From Gemmatimonadota bacterium (GTDB taxonomy: Bacteria > Gemmatimonadota > Gemmatimonadetes > Longimicrobiales > Gaopeijiaceae): a stretch of 41,646 nucleotides of DNA. The DNA is taken from the NCBI GenBank assembly GCA_022825135.1, contig JAJDYN010000022.1, forward strand, positions 132,891 through 174,536, read 5' to 3'. This document shows, one piece after another, positions 24,638 through 33,521 of this stretch; the first letter of the stretch is position 1; every line of letters starts with the position of its first letter. Under the pieces are notes generated by a model. The model made no database searches and was not told the DNA's origin. It worked only from the letters and a program-made list of their open reading frames with translations. A program made the position numbers and the translations under genes.

Positions 24638-26329
24638 CTAACCCCGGCCCGCCATTGGGAGGGGGCCATGGGCGGTGACGTGGCGCGAAACCGCCTCGGG
24701 GAAATAGCGCATGAGGCTCTCGGTGATCAGCGGGGCTGCGGTTCCCAGGCCGCAGGCGCTTGTCTCCTTCATGGTATACCCAATATCCGCAACTTCGTCC
24801 ACCCACGCCACCAGCGAATCGGGTCCGGCTTCACCGGCGAGGCGTTCGGTCAGGCGCTGGGTGCCGATGCGGCAGGGGAAGCACTTCCCGCAGGATTCGT
24901 GCGCGAAGAACTCCATCGCCGCGTGCGCCACCTCGACCATGTCGCGCGAGTCGTCGAACACCATGATGCCCCCGGCGCCCAGGAACGACTTGCGCGCGCG
25001 GATAGCGGGCTCGTCCAGCGTGACGAAGAGGTCGTCGCCCGCCAGGAAGCCCCCGGAGAGCCCGGCCATGGTGACCGCCTGGATGGTGCGTCCCTCGAAC
25101 GGACCGCCGGCCCAGTCGTAGAGCAGCCTTTCGAGCGGGAAGCCCATGGGAACCTCGTAGTTCCCGGGCCGAAGGATGTCCCCGGAAAGCGAGATCACCT
25201 TGGTACCGGCGTGGCCGTTCATCCCGAGCCCCGCATACCATTCGGCGCCAAGCGCGAGAATATGCGGGACCGAGGCCAGCGTCTCGACGTTGTTGACGAC
25301 CGTCGGCAGGTTCTCGAAGCCGTGGGTGACGGGGAAGGGGGGGCGGTTGCGCGGGAAGGGATGCTTCCCCTCCATGGAGTTCAGCAGCGATGTCTCTTCT
25401 CCGCAGATATAGGCGCCGGCGCCGCGGCGGATGTGGAGGTCGAAGGCGAAGCCGCTGTCCATCACGGACGGCCCCAGGATGCCGGCTTCCTCCGCTTCGC
25501 GGATGGCCTCTGCGAGAATATGCTCCGTCTCCGGGTACTCGTAGCGCAGGTAGATGAAGCCGCGGTGCGCCCCGGTAGCGTAGCCAGAGGCGATCATGCC
25601 CTCGATGACCGCGTGGGGATCGTAGTCCATGAGGGCGCGGTCCTTGAAGCAGCCCGGCTCGCCCTCGTCGGCGTTGCAGACGATGGACTTCGGCGTCCCG
25701 TTCGCTTCGGCGACCGCCCGCCACTTGCGGCCGGTGGGGAAGCCGGCGCCGCCGCGGCCGGCCAGCCCGCTCCGGTCGATGGACTCAACCACCTGCGCGG
25801 GGGTCAATTCCCGCACCGCGCGCGCGAGGCCCTCGTAGCCGCCGTCGCGGCGGTACCCGGCCAGGGTGGCGTGGCCTGGCTCGCGGATGGTGCGGAAGAC
25901 GCACTCGCGGTCGGCGTCGCGGGCGGGTGGGGGGAGGGGTGCGGGGCGGGCGGTGAGGTCGGCGGCCGAGCGTCCCGCCAGGGTGAGATGGCCGCGGATG
26001 ACCGGGACCGGATCGTCGCAGCGACCCGAACACGGCATGCCGGTTGCCCCCTCCGGCGCGAGATCGGCGAGGATGTCGAGCGCGCCCTCCTGAAGGCACA
26101 CGGGTCCCGTGCAGACGCGCGGGCAGTCCAGCCCACCCGGCACGCGGGCGAAGTGGTGGTAGAACGTGATGGTGCCGTACAGGTCGGCGAGCGGGATGCG
26201 CAACCCCTTCGATACCGTGCGGATGGCGTCCTCGGAGAGGTAGCCGTCGCGCGCGTGAAAGGCATGCAGAACCGGGAGGAGCGGGGCGGGCTCCTCCTTC
26301 CAGCGGGCCAGGATCTCCTGGTCTGTCAT
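24638..26329 (-). CDS. fdhB: NAD-dependent formate dehydrogenase, fused gamma-beta (NuoE-NuoF-like) subunit
   Basis: A 563-residue electron-transfer subunit that passes electrons from FdhA to NAD+. Residues 1-115 are a NuoE/thioredoxin-like [2Fe-2S] domain with C73-x4-C78 and C100-x3-C104. After a Pro/Ala linker, residues 140-563 are NuoF-like: the FMN/NADH site GRGGAGFPTG (191-200), NADEGEPG, GAGAYICGEETSLLNSMEG and the [4Fe-4S] ligands C480, C483, C486 and C526. In several well-studied Fds-type enzymes these domains are separate proteins (FdsG, FdsB). The ATG at 26329 is chosen because the NuoE fold begins there (MTDQEILARW); upstream codons are low-quality sequence. The ribosome binding site is not obvious. 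It forms an operon with fdhA. Confidence 0.93.
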   Translation of the reverse strand: MTDQEILARWKEEPAPLLPVLHAFHARDGYLSEDAIRTVSKGLRIPLADLYGTITFYHHFARVPGGLDCPRVCTGPVCLQEGALDILADLAPEGATGMPCSGRCDDPVPVIRGHLTLAGRSAADLTARPAPLPPPARDADRECVFRTIREPGHATLAGYRRDGGYEGLARAVRELTPAQVVESIDRSGLAGRGGAGFPTGRKWRAVAEANGTPKSIVCNADEGEPGCFKDRALMDYDPHAVIEGMIASGYATGAHRGFIYLRYEYPETEHILAEAIREAEEAGILGPSVMDSGFAFDLHIRRGAGAYICGEETSLLNSMEGKHPFPRNRPPFPVTHGFENLPTVVNNVETLASVPHILALGAEWYAGLGMNGHAGTKVISLSGDILRPGNYEVPMGFPLERLLYDWAGGPFEGRTIQAVTMAGLSGGFLAGDDLFVTLDEPAIRARKSFLGAGGIMVFDDSRDMVEVAHAAMEFFAHESCGKCFPCRIGTQRLTERLAGEAGPDSLVAWVDEVADIGYTMKETSACGLGTAAPLITESLMRYFPEAVSRHVTAHGPLPMAGRG

Positions 26330-26682
26330 GCGGCGCGCGGTTCGGTCATGCGTTGCTCTCTGTCGGTCGTGGGGCGGTTGCTCATGGGCGGTTTTCGATC
26401 GGCACCCGGGGGAGAACAAGGTGGGCAAGAGACCACGCAAAGGAAATCCCCCGACGTCCAAGGGCCGTAAACATATGCACTCGCCGCACATCTCGCTCGC
26501 GATCCGCCGCGACTCCTCTGGTCGGCGGCCCTTCGCTTGTCCGCCACAGAACCTGACTTGACCGACGAACTCCGGTCCGAGCCTGCGCCTCGCTCGCACA
26601 GGCGGATCCCGGTTGTACGCCGGGGTTTCGATTGCGTACCTTTGGGCCGCGGGAGGAGCGGACGGGTGAGCGCGTGCCGGAC
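26330..26682. other. Intergenic region upstream of fdhB and the tRNA
   Basis: 353 bases with no convincing gene. On the minus strand it leads into fdhB, but I see no clear promoter or operator there. On the plus strand the last 70 bases hold the candidate tRNA promoter. Frames running through it have no recognisable domain. Confidence 0.5.
26613..26642 (+). promoter_or_regulatory. Candidate promoter for the tRNA gene
   Basis: TTGTAC at 26613-26618 and TACCTT at 26637-26642 are 18 bases apart, ending 40 bases before the tRNA. The call rests on consensus likeness only. Confidence 0.35.
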
Positions 26683-26756
26683 GGGCCCATAGCTCAGTTG
26701 GTCAGAGCAGCGGACTCATAATCCGACGGTCGCAGGTTCGAGCCCTGCTGGGCCCA
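26683..26756 (+). tRNA. tRNA with CAT anticodon, probably tRNA-Ile2 (lysidine) or else elongator tRNA-Met
   Basis: A complete 74-base cloverleaf. The acceptor stem GGGCCCA pairs with TGGGCCC (26749-26755) and the discriminator is A. The D arm is GCTC/GAGC, the anticodon loop is CTCATAA (26715-26721), and the T arm is GCAGG-TTCGAGC-CCTGC. CCA is not encoded. Pair 27-43 is a G-A mismatch. The C4-G69 and C5-G68 pairs match those TilS uses to pick tRNA-Ile2 in E. coli, so the isoleucine form is favoured. It is not an initiator, as it lacks the three G-C pairs next to the anticodon loop. Confidence 0.93.
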
Positions 26757-26781
26757 TCGCCCGTCCGTCTTCTGCACCAAC

Positions 26782-26814
26782 TCGGCCCCGCCGGAACTGC
26801 TCCGGCGGGGCCGA
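26782..26814. terminator. Strong shared terminator hairpin
   Basis: A perfect 14-base-pair stem (TCGGCCCCGCCGGA with its complement) around the five-base loop ACTGC. It lies between the tRNA (plus strand) and the convergent TonB receptor gene (minus strand), so it can end both transcripts. There is no long T-run on either side. Confidence 0.75.
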
Positions 26815-26903
26815 TGTCTTGCCGCCCGCCGAGGCCCCGGGAATGCTTCCCGAGGCTCGCTGAGCGGCCGGAGCCGAACTCTCCCGAGTTCCGGCGGCAA
26901 GGG

Positions 26904-29729
26904 CTAGAAGACGATCTGGAACCCCACGTTCAGGTTGCGCGGGTAACCCAGGAAGACCTCCGCGGAGTCCGCGTCGTGGCGGTCGCCGTCGTCGTGGTAG
27001 CCGTTGAACCTCGAGGCATCCGTGGCGTCCTGGATGTACACCGTGTCGAACAGGTTGTAGACGTTCGCGAACAGGCGCAGGCTGCCGCCATTTGCAATCG
27101 GCAGGACATCGCCGAGCGAATACGACGTGTGCAGGTGGAAGACCGAATAGCCGGGGGGCTGCCAGGACTGGATTCCCCTGTCGTCCGTGCTGGTGCGGCT
27201 GAAGGGCTCGAACTGGGCGAAGTGGTTGCCGTAGAACATGCCCACCAGCGACAGGTAGGCGGCGTCCGACGGGTAGACCGAGGCCGAGAGCGCCATCTGG
27301 TGCTGGGGCGCGTCGGCTACCTTGAGACCGGAGATGTAGAAGTTGTAGGACTCCGTTTCGGAAGACTGGTCGTCGGGGCGATAGGTCCCGGAAACGTCGT
27401 CCAGATAACTCCAGTTTCCGAGAGAGAGAGCCCAGTCGAAGCGCAGCAGGTTGCTGGGCTGATACGCTCCGTCGGCCTCGATGCCCATGTGGCGGGCGTC
27501 GACCCCGAGCAGGTTGATCAGCCCATCGATTCCCGTGTCGCCCTCGACGTTCCGGACGAATCGGGTCAGCGTGCGATCTCTCCAAGTGGTGTGGTAGAGG
27601 TTCACGTTCAGCGACAATTGGCGGTTGTTCGACCGGTACTGGGCTCCGACTTCGTAGGAAACGAACTTCTCGTTTCTAGGGTCACGGTTCAATGAGCCGT
27701 CGTTGTCGTCGATCACGCCGTCGAAGATCGGAACCTTCGAGATGATGCCCGCGTTGCCGAACACGGACCATTGGTCGTCGAGATTCCGGACTGCGCCGCC
27801 CTTGATCTGGTAGCCGGGGATGTTGCCGCTCTCCAGTTGGAGGAAGCCTTGGGCTGCGGGGTCGTGCTTGAAGAAGTCCACGAAGGTGTAGGAATTCTGG
27901 GCCAAGCCGACCATGCCATAGAGCGAGCCGGCGGTCGTGCTTTTTTCTGCCTGAACGTAGCCGCCCAGCCAGTCCACCGTGTTCTCGTTGTGGTAGTGGA
28001 TCTTGTCGCCCAGACTCCGTCGATGCTCGGCGTCGGTCCAGAATGCGGAAGGGGTACACCATTGGGGGCGGGCGTCGACGCAATGGTAGTAGGCTCCGCC
28101 CAGAAGGTCGCGCACCTCCCGGTAGTGCTCAATCGTGGCAGTGCGCCAGTCGACACCGACCTCGGCGGTCAGGCCTGCCGCGAAGCTCTTCCGCAGCTTG
28201 GAGATGACGCCCCAGGTGCTCTGGTTGTTGACCGAGTTGCGCAGGATGCCTTGCGACCCCTCGTCGCTCGACTGGTTACGCTCGATCGTGGCGTCCCAGT
28301 CCGGAAAGCGCTGGCCGTAGTTGTAGTTCCACCTTGGCGATCCTATGGTGCCGGTGCCTCCGCCGTTGCCACCGGAGAAGTAACCAACGGTTGTGAGGCT
28401 CAGGCCGTCCCCAAAAAAGGAATACCAGTTCAGGTTGACCTGCGGCTTATGGAAGTAGTTCTCGCGTTCGTTGAGGTATCCGTTGTTGAAGCGGCTTCGT
28501 TGTCCGGCGTCCGGACCGGTGCTGTTGTACTGGGTTCCACCGTAGCTGGCGCTGACCGGGGCGACATTGGGACTGCGTCCTCTGCCCACTTCCGGGTATT
28601 CGTCAAGGGCCGCGGCGTCGAATCCGTCCAGCGACCGGGCGAAGTCGGCATCCAAACTCGCCACGTTGAGCTTGTAGATGTTCTGGCCGTGCCGCTGCGG
28701 GGCGCCCACCGCGTATGCTTCGAGCCGATTGCTGGGGTTCAGTTGGAACGAGGTGGCCAGGTAGTAGGCCCACGCGTCCACCCAGAGCGCGTCTCCTCCG
28801 GTGAATCCCTGGAACATCCCGCCTCCGGTCTTGCGCACCACGGAACCCGTGGCCGCGAACGCGCCCATCGGGCCCGTGTTCACCACAAGTGTTTCCTTCA
28901 GCAAGTTGTTGCCCAGTCCCCAGCCACCGTCGTCGTCCAGGCTGCCGAGCCCGAACTCCTGCTTGTACATGAAGCCGCCGCCCCGGTCCGCGGGATCCGT
29001 GATGACGTTAAGGGTGCCGCCGATGGACGGTGTGGCGAGGTTGACTGCCGAAAGCCCGCGCTGGAGCTGGATGCTGGTGGCGGCATCCCCCACGCCGTCC
29101 CAGTTGGACCAGTAGACCCAACCGTTCTCCATGTCGTTGACGGGCACGCCGTTGATCATCACTGCAGTGTTGCGCTGGTTGAAGCCGCGCACGTTGATGC
29201 GGGCGTCCCCGGCGCCGCCCCCCTGCTGGGTCGCGTAGACGCTCGGGGTCACGTTCAACACCATCGGCAGATCGCGGGAACCCAACTGGTTCTGGATCTG
29301 CGTCTTGCTCACGTCGGTGAAGGCGACCGGGGTTTGCCGGTCCTGCGCCCGGGTGGCGAAGACTTCGAGCGCATCGAAGGCGATCGCCTCCTGGCTCAGG
29401 CTGAAGTCAAGCGCCAGCGACTGGCCCGCCTCCAGCGAGACGCCGGTCGCGGACTGGCGGCCGTAGCCGATCATGATCACTTCGACGGTGTAGGGTCCGC
29501 CCGGACGAACTCCTTCCACCACGAACCCGCCGTCGTTCCCCGACAGCGCTCCGGTCTGGACCCCGGTCACTTCGTGCGTAACCACCACCTGGGCGCTGGC
29601 GACCCCGGCGCCTCCCTCCCCGGTCACGCGTCCGGTTATGGTCGCGGCCTGCTGTGCGGCCAGATCGCCGGGGACCAGCACGGCGACCAGCACGGCGAAA
29701 ACTGCATTCAGACGAATTCTCGACAACAT
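26904..29729 (-). CDS. TonB-dependent receptor with carboxypeptidase-regulatory-like domain
   Basis: A 941-residue outer-membrane receptor. A signal peptide (1-25) is followed by a carboxypeptidase-regulatory-like domain (about 28-112, ATITGRVTGEGGAGVASAQV). The plug (about 130-245) contains LGSRDLPMVLNVTPSVY, INVRGFNQRNTAVMINGVPVND and QRGLSAVNLATPSIGGTLNVIT. The rest is a 22-strand barrel ending NLNVGFQIVF, with the terminal Phe used for outer-membrane assembly. It imports a large or scarce ligand with energy from TonB; the ligand is unknown. No SusD-like lipoprotein gene is adjacent, which argues against a SusCD glycan system. The ATG at 29729 has GGAGGGTAG upstream. Confidence 0.93.
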   Translation of the reverse strand: MLSRIRLNAVFAVLVAVLVPGDLAAQQAATITGRVTGEGGAGVASAQVVVTHEVTGVQTGALSGNDGGFVVEGVRPGGPYTVEVIMIGYGRQSATGVSLEAGQSLALDFSLSQEAIAFDALEVFATRAQDRQTPVAFTDVSKTQIQNQLGSRDLPMVLNVTPSVYATQQGGGAGDARINVRGFNQRNTAVMINGVPVNDMENGWVYWSNWDGVGDAATSIQLQRGLSAVNLATPSIGGTLNVITDPADRGGGFMYKQEFGLGSLDDDGGWGLGNNLLKETLVVNTGPMGAFAATGSVVRKTGGGMFQGFTGGDALWVDAWAYYLATSFQLNPSNRLEAYAVGAPQRHGQNIYKLNVASLDADFARSLDGFDAAALDEYPEVGRGRSPNVAPVSASYGGTQYNSTGPDAGQRSRFNNGYLNERENYFHKPQVNLNWYSFFGDGLSLTTVGYFSGGNGGGTGTIGSPRWNYNYGQRFPDWDATIERNQSSDEGSQGILRNSVNNQSTWGVISKLRKSFAAGLTAEVGVDWRTATIEHYREVRDLLGGAYYHCVDARPQWCTPSAFWTDAEHRRSLGDKIHYHNENTVDWLGGYVQAEKSTTAGSLYGMVGLAQNSYTFVDFFKHDPAAQGFLQLESGNIPGYQIKGGAVRNLDDQWSVFGNAGIISKVPIFDGVIDDNDGSLNRDPRNEKFVSYEVGAQYRSNNRQLSLNVNLYHTTWRDRTLTRFVRNVEGDTGIDGLINLLGVDARHMGIEADGAYQPSNLLRFDWALSLGNWSYLDDVSGTYRPDDQSSETESYNFYISGLKVADAPQHQMALSASVYPSDAAYLSLVGMFYGNHFAQFEPFSRTSTDDRGIQSWQPPGYSVFHLHTSYSLGDVLPIANGGSLRLFANVYNLFDTVYIQDATDASRFNGYHDDGDRHDADSAEVFLGYPRNLNVGFQIVF

Positions 29730-29982
29730 CGGCTACCCTCCTGGTGAGAAATACTGGCCTCGAAAAGCGCTGCTCAAATCGAAATCCGTCCCCGGGTTCG
29801 TCCTGCTCGGCCGGGACCGGGGAATCGCGGATCCAACCGGCGCCGGCCGCGATGGCCAACGCCAGGCCTTCCAGCAAAATATCATACAACCCCCGTGGCG
29901 GCAGCACCGCGAGGGAGTCACAGTCGCGTAACGGGCATGTGGAACGCCGCTGGCAGCGACGCGAAAACGCCCCGCGTCCCGG

Positions 29983-30930
29983 TCAGCCTGCCGAGGACGG
30001 CCTCGCGACAAGGTAGCGGCCGAAGATCCACGCAGCCGTCAGCAGGGCGAGGCCGGCGAGCGCCACCAGTCCGAGCGTCCTGTTCACGACCTCGGATGCT
30101 TCCGAGCTGATCTGGCCTTCGGGACGCCCGATTGCAATGTACCCCTCGGGAGTTGCGCCCTCGCCCGTCAGCGGCGCGACTGCGAAGACCGACATGCTCC
30201 CGTCCAGATCGGCGCCGTGGACGATGCCGGGCTCGTCGGCCGCCTCGGGGAACCCCTCCGTCCGCGTGGCGCCGATGGTGTCTCCCTCGCTCTGCCCTGC
30301 AGGGTAGCGAACCAGGACGCGGCCCTCCCGGTCGAGCACAGTGAACGTCGACGACTGCGGCAACTCCATGTCCTGAGCGGTCTCGCTCAGAGCTCGCAGG
30401 TCGATGCTTGCGATCAGGACGCCCCCGGGCATCCCGCTGTCATCGGGAATCGGGATGGCCGACGCGACGCCCGGGCGCCCGGTGACGCGTCCGATCTGGT
30501 AGTTGCCGATGATGTGGCGGTTCTCGTTCATGGCGCGGATGTAGTAGGTGCGGTCGCCCAGATAGAGCAGCCCGTCCGGCTGCACGGAGCCGCACCCGAC
30601 GTATCCGTCGAGCCCGATGACCCAGATGCCGTTGAGGTCGTTGGCCTGGTCGAAGACGCGTCCCAGGATATCGGTGCACTCCGGCTGCTGCATCCCGTTC
30701 ACCTGCGGGAACTCCGCGAGCGTCGCCAGCAGGACGCGGCTCTCTTCGAGCAGCCGGTTGTACTCCACCGACGTCTCTCTCGTGGCGCGCAGAAGCTCCT
30801 GCTCCTGATTGGCCAGCTGGAGTGCTCGGATCTCGCCGTTCGCGTACAGGTAGATGCCGAGCGCCGGAAGGAAGGCGATCAGCACGAGCAGCAGGACACG
30901 GCCGGTGAACCCCGGATTCGACGTTGACAT
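29983..30930 (-). CDS. Stand-alone membrane-bound dCache-like sensor, no output domain
   Basis: A 315-residue protein with a TM helix at about 10-28, an extracytoplasmic region of about 255 residues, and a second TM at about 286-306. The middle has the double-Cache look: a long helix (RALQLANQEQELLRATRETSVEYNRLLEE), then GIWVIGLDGYVGCGS, YLGDRTYYIRAMNENRHIIGNYQIGRVTGRPGVASAIPI and STFTVLDREGRVLVRYP. In most dCache proteins a HAMP and kinase, cyclase or chemoreceptor domain follows the second helix. Here the protein stops ten residues later (YLVARPSSAG), and none of the frames downstream resemble such a domain. GAGGAGAG precedes the ATG. Confidence 0.8.
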   Translation of the reverse strand: MSTSNPGFTGRVLLLVLIAFLPALGIYLYANGEIRALQLANQEQELLRATRETSVEYNRLLEESRVLLATLAEFPQVNGMQQPECTDILGRVFDQANDLNGIWVIGLDGYVGCGSVQPDGLLYLGDRTYYIRAMNENRHIIGNYQIGRVTGRPGVASAIPIPDDSGMPGGVLIASIDLRALSETAQDMELPQSSTFTVLDREGRVLVRYPAGQSEGDTIGATRTEGFPEAADEPGIVHGADLDGSMSVFAVAPLTGEGATPEGYIAIGRPEGQISSEASEVVNRTLGLVALAGLALLTAAWIFGRYLVARPSSAG

Positions 30931-31086
30931 CGATCGGCTCTCCTCGTTGGGTGCGTTGTGGGTTTTCGGGAATCTAGCATGTCGGTGGGAATTGCGCTTC
31001 GCCCCGTTGCAGGTGTCCCGGGACTCGCCGGATCACTAGTTTTGCTCGCGCGCGATGTTTCCTCTCTCGGTGGTTCCGACTGAGCC

Positions 31087-31614
31087 ATGAGCCTCGAATC
31101 CCTTGGGAATCTCGCGGAGATCGTCGGCGTTCTGGTCGTGATCGCGGGATTCCTGTTCGGCTACCTGCAGCTCCAGCAGTACGGGATCCAGCGGCGCGCC
31201 ACGGCCGCCATCGAACTCGCGCGCTCCCTGCAGAATCCCCCCATGGCGCGCGCCCTTCGCCTGGTCTTCACCCTCCCGCCGGGCATCGACGGGTCCGAGA
31301 TCCGCGAGCGCGGAAGCGAGTATGAGGACGCGGCAATGCTGGTTTGCCTGACCTTCGAATCGGTGGGCCTCATGGCCCATCGCCACATGGTCTCCCTGGA
31401 GCTGGTGTGGGAGTTCATGGGCGGGGCGCTGCTCGGTGCCTGGGAGCGGCTCGAGGACTGGACGCACGAGATACGCGACCGGAGCGGCGACGAGAAATTC
31501 AACGAGTGGATGCAGTGGCTGGCGGAGCAGTGCTACCGCCGGTACGGGCGCGAGGAACCGGCGTACCGGCGGTATGCGGAGTGGCTCCCCGGCGGGCAGG
31601 ACCGCGTGGCTTGA
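31087..31614 (+). CDS. Small membrane-anchored protein, DUF4760-like
   Basis: A 175-residue protein with one N-terminal membrane helix (about 9-28, AEIVGVLVVIAGFLFGYLQL) and a cytoplasmic helical domain with many conserved-looking Trp, Glu and Arg residues (LELVWEFMGGALLGAWERLEDW). This pattern resembles DUF4760-type proteins, whose function is unknown. The gene is divergent from the Cache sensor with a 156-bp spacer. The ribosome binding site is weak. The family link is from memory of the pattern and is moderate. Confidence 0.7.
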   Translation: MSLESLGNLAEIVGVLVVIAGFLFGYLQLQQYGIQRRATAAIELARSLQNPPMARALRLVFTLPPGIDGSEIRERGSEYEDAAMLVCLTFESVGLMAHRHMVSLELVWEFMGGALLGAWERLEDWTHEIRDRSGDEKFNEWMQWLAEQCYRRYGREEPAYRRYAEWLPGGQDRVA

Positions 31615-31665
31615 GGGGAGGCCGCGGGGTCGCGGCCTCCCGAACAGGGGGTCGTTCGGCTCCGG

Positions 31666-32316
31666 TCAGCCCGAACGGATCGGAATGCTGATGCTGGTCT
31701 GCTCCCACTCCATGACCAGATCGGCGCCGCCCTCGGCTTCCACGAAGGTGTAGCGCAACTCGTCGACCGCCTCGTCCACCATGCCCGGCGTCACCGTGAA
31801 GCTGCCCACGTCGTTGGCCGTTACGTCGGGGCCGATGGGGATGCCCCAGCGCTCGTTGACCGAGTTGATGTGGACGGTCCAGTCGCCCATGGTGGGCGTG
31901 GCGTAGATGGAGTACGCGCCGGCGTCCAGGGCAACTCCGCCCACGCTCGCGCCCGCGCTCAGATAGATCGCGGTCGCCTCGTTGGCGCCCATGCGCCACG
32001 GGGCGTCGTAGGGGACCAGGGCGCCCATGATCTCCCGGGTCACCTCGGGGTTGTTGGGGTCCCTGCGCAGGGGCGCGCCGTAGCAGACCTTGACCATCAC
32101 GTCGCCGAACGACGTGGAGGCGGACTCCAGCGAGCTGAGCCGGCCCTCCAGGTCTCCGCGCACGAAGCAGTCGGGTTCCTGCGCCATGGACCCCATGGCC
32201 ATCGATTCTCCCGCCATCTCCATCTCGGAAGCAGCCTCTTCCGCAGCCTCCTGCGCGCAGGCGGGAAGGAGAAGGAGCAGGGCGAAGACGGCGGTCAGGG
32301 GCGTGAAGAGCTTCAT
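31666..32316 (-). CDS. DUF2911 family lipoprotein
   Basis: A 216-residue lipoprotein (signal ending LLLLPAC, then a Glu/Met/Ala-rich linker to about residue 50). DUF2911 motifs are VMVKVCYGAPLRRDP, PYDAPWRMGANEATAIYLSAGASVGG, LDAGAYSIYATPTMGDWTVHINS, and a final beta strand (LVMEWEQTSISIPI). It shares the core with the protein at 16002-16619 but has a lipid anchor instead of a plain signal peptide. GGAGGAACC precedes the ATG. Confidence 0.9.
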   Translation of the reverse strand: MKLFTPLTAVFALLLLLPACAQEAAEEAASEMEMAGESMAMGSMAQEPDCFVRGDLEGRLSSLESASTSFGDVMVKVCYGAPLRRDPNNPEVTREIMGALVPYDAPWRMGANEATAIYLSAGASVGGVALDAGAYSIYATPTMGDWTVHINSVNERWGIPIGPDVTANDVGSFTVTPGMVDEAVDELRYTFVEAEGGADLVMEWEQTSISIPIRSG

Positions 32317-32525
32317 GAGGTTCCTCCAGCAGAGGGATTACATCACAGGAGGCATGCCGCGGCAGCGGTCCGGGCCACCGCGCAGCGTGCCCCCGCACAA
32401 CTCGCACGGCAAGGCGGCTTCGGATAGGATGATGCGCGCCGGAAGTCCGGTCAAGTCGGACGGCGCGTTCCGGAGCGCCTCCACAAGGAGCGCCCGCGGG
32501 GACTGAACTTGCCCAGGGAGACGCC

Positions 32526-33515
32526 ATGAAGGCCGTACTGATGGACGGTTTCGGAGATGCCGGGGTGTTGCGCTGGGGCGATGCTCCGGCACCCGAGCCC
32601 GGGCCCGGCCAGGTGCTCATCGAGGTGGTCGCGACCACGGTGAATCACGCCGACATCAGCCAGCGGAAGGGGAGGTACCCCCCGCCCCCGGGCGAATCCG
32701 AGGTTCTCGGGCTCGAAGTGGCGGGCGTGGTGCGCGAGACAGGACCGGGTGTCGAACGCTTCGGTCCCGGCGACCGGGTGATGACGCTGGTGGCCGGCGG
32801 GGGATACGCCGAGTTGGCGTGCGCCTACGAAGGCCACCTGGTGCCGGTTCCCGAGGCGCTCTCCTGGGACGAGGCGGCGTGCGTGTGCGAGACCTACGTG
32901 ACCGCGTACCTCAACCTGTTCATGCTGGGCGGCCTCGGCGACGGGGACGCGGTGCTGCTGCACGGCGGCGGGGGCGGTGTCAACACGGCCGCCATCCACC
33001 TGTGCCGCACGCTGGTCCCGGCCACCCGCATGGTCGTGACCGCCTCGCCGGGCAAGGTGGAGCGGGTGCGGTCGATGGGCGTGCACCACGTGGTGGACTA
33101 CACGGCCGAGGAGTTCGCCCCGGCGGTGCGCGGCTTCACAGGGGGGCGGGGCGTGGATGTGGTGCTCGACCACATCGGCGCCGCCTACCTGAAGGGCAAC
33201 CTGAAAGCCATGGCGCCCGGCGGCCGCCTGGTCGTGATCGGCCTGATGGGCGGGCTCAAGGCCGAGCTCAACCTGGCCCTGCTGATGGTCAAGCGGCACA
33301 CGGTCATCGGCTCGGTGCTGCGCTCGCGTCCGGTGCCGGAGAAGGCCGACATCATGGCCGAGTTCGAGCGGGTGGTGGTCCCCCATTTCGCCGCCCGCCG
33401 CATCGTGCCGCTGATCGACGCAGTCTATCCGCTGCGGGAGGCCGCCGAAGCACACCGCCAGATGGAGGCGAGCGCGCACTTCGGCAAGCTGGTGCTCAGG
33501 GTCAGGGAGGATTAG
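32526..33515 (+). CDS. NAD(P)H quinone oxidoreductase-like enzyme (PIG3/zeta-crystallin type)
   Basis: A 329-residue member of the medium-chain dehydrogenase/reductase superfamily. It lacks the zinc-binding cysteines of alcohol dehydrogenases. The order is catalytic N-terminal domain (ATTVNHADISQRKGRYPPPPG, LGLEVAGVVRETGPGV), then the nucleotide-binding fold with LLHGGGGGVNTAAIHL, VVDYTAEEF and GGRGVDVVLDHIGAAYL. The PIG3 subgroup reduces quinones or enals with NADPH. Here the usual G-x-S/A-G-V-G loop reads GGGGGVN. It is convergent with the RES toxin gene, with six bases between stop codons. Confidence 0.9.
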   Translation: MKAVLMDGFGDAGVLRWGDAPAPEPGPGQVLIEVVATTVNHADISQRKGRYPPPPGESEVLGLEVAGVVRETGPGVERFGPGDRVMTLVAGGGYAELACAYEGHLVPVPEALSWDEAACVCETYVTAYLNLFMLGGLGDGDAVLLHGGGGGVNTAAIHLCRTLVPATRMVVTASPGKVERVRSMGVHHVVDYTAEEFAPAVRGFTGGRGVDVVLDHIGAAYLKGNLKAMAPGGRLVVIGLMGGLKAELNLALLMVKRHTVIGSVLRSRPVPEKADIMAEFERVVVPHFAARRIVPLIDAVYPLREAAEAHRQMEASAHFGKLVLRVRED

Positions 33516-33521
33516 CTGGCG

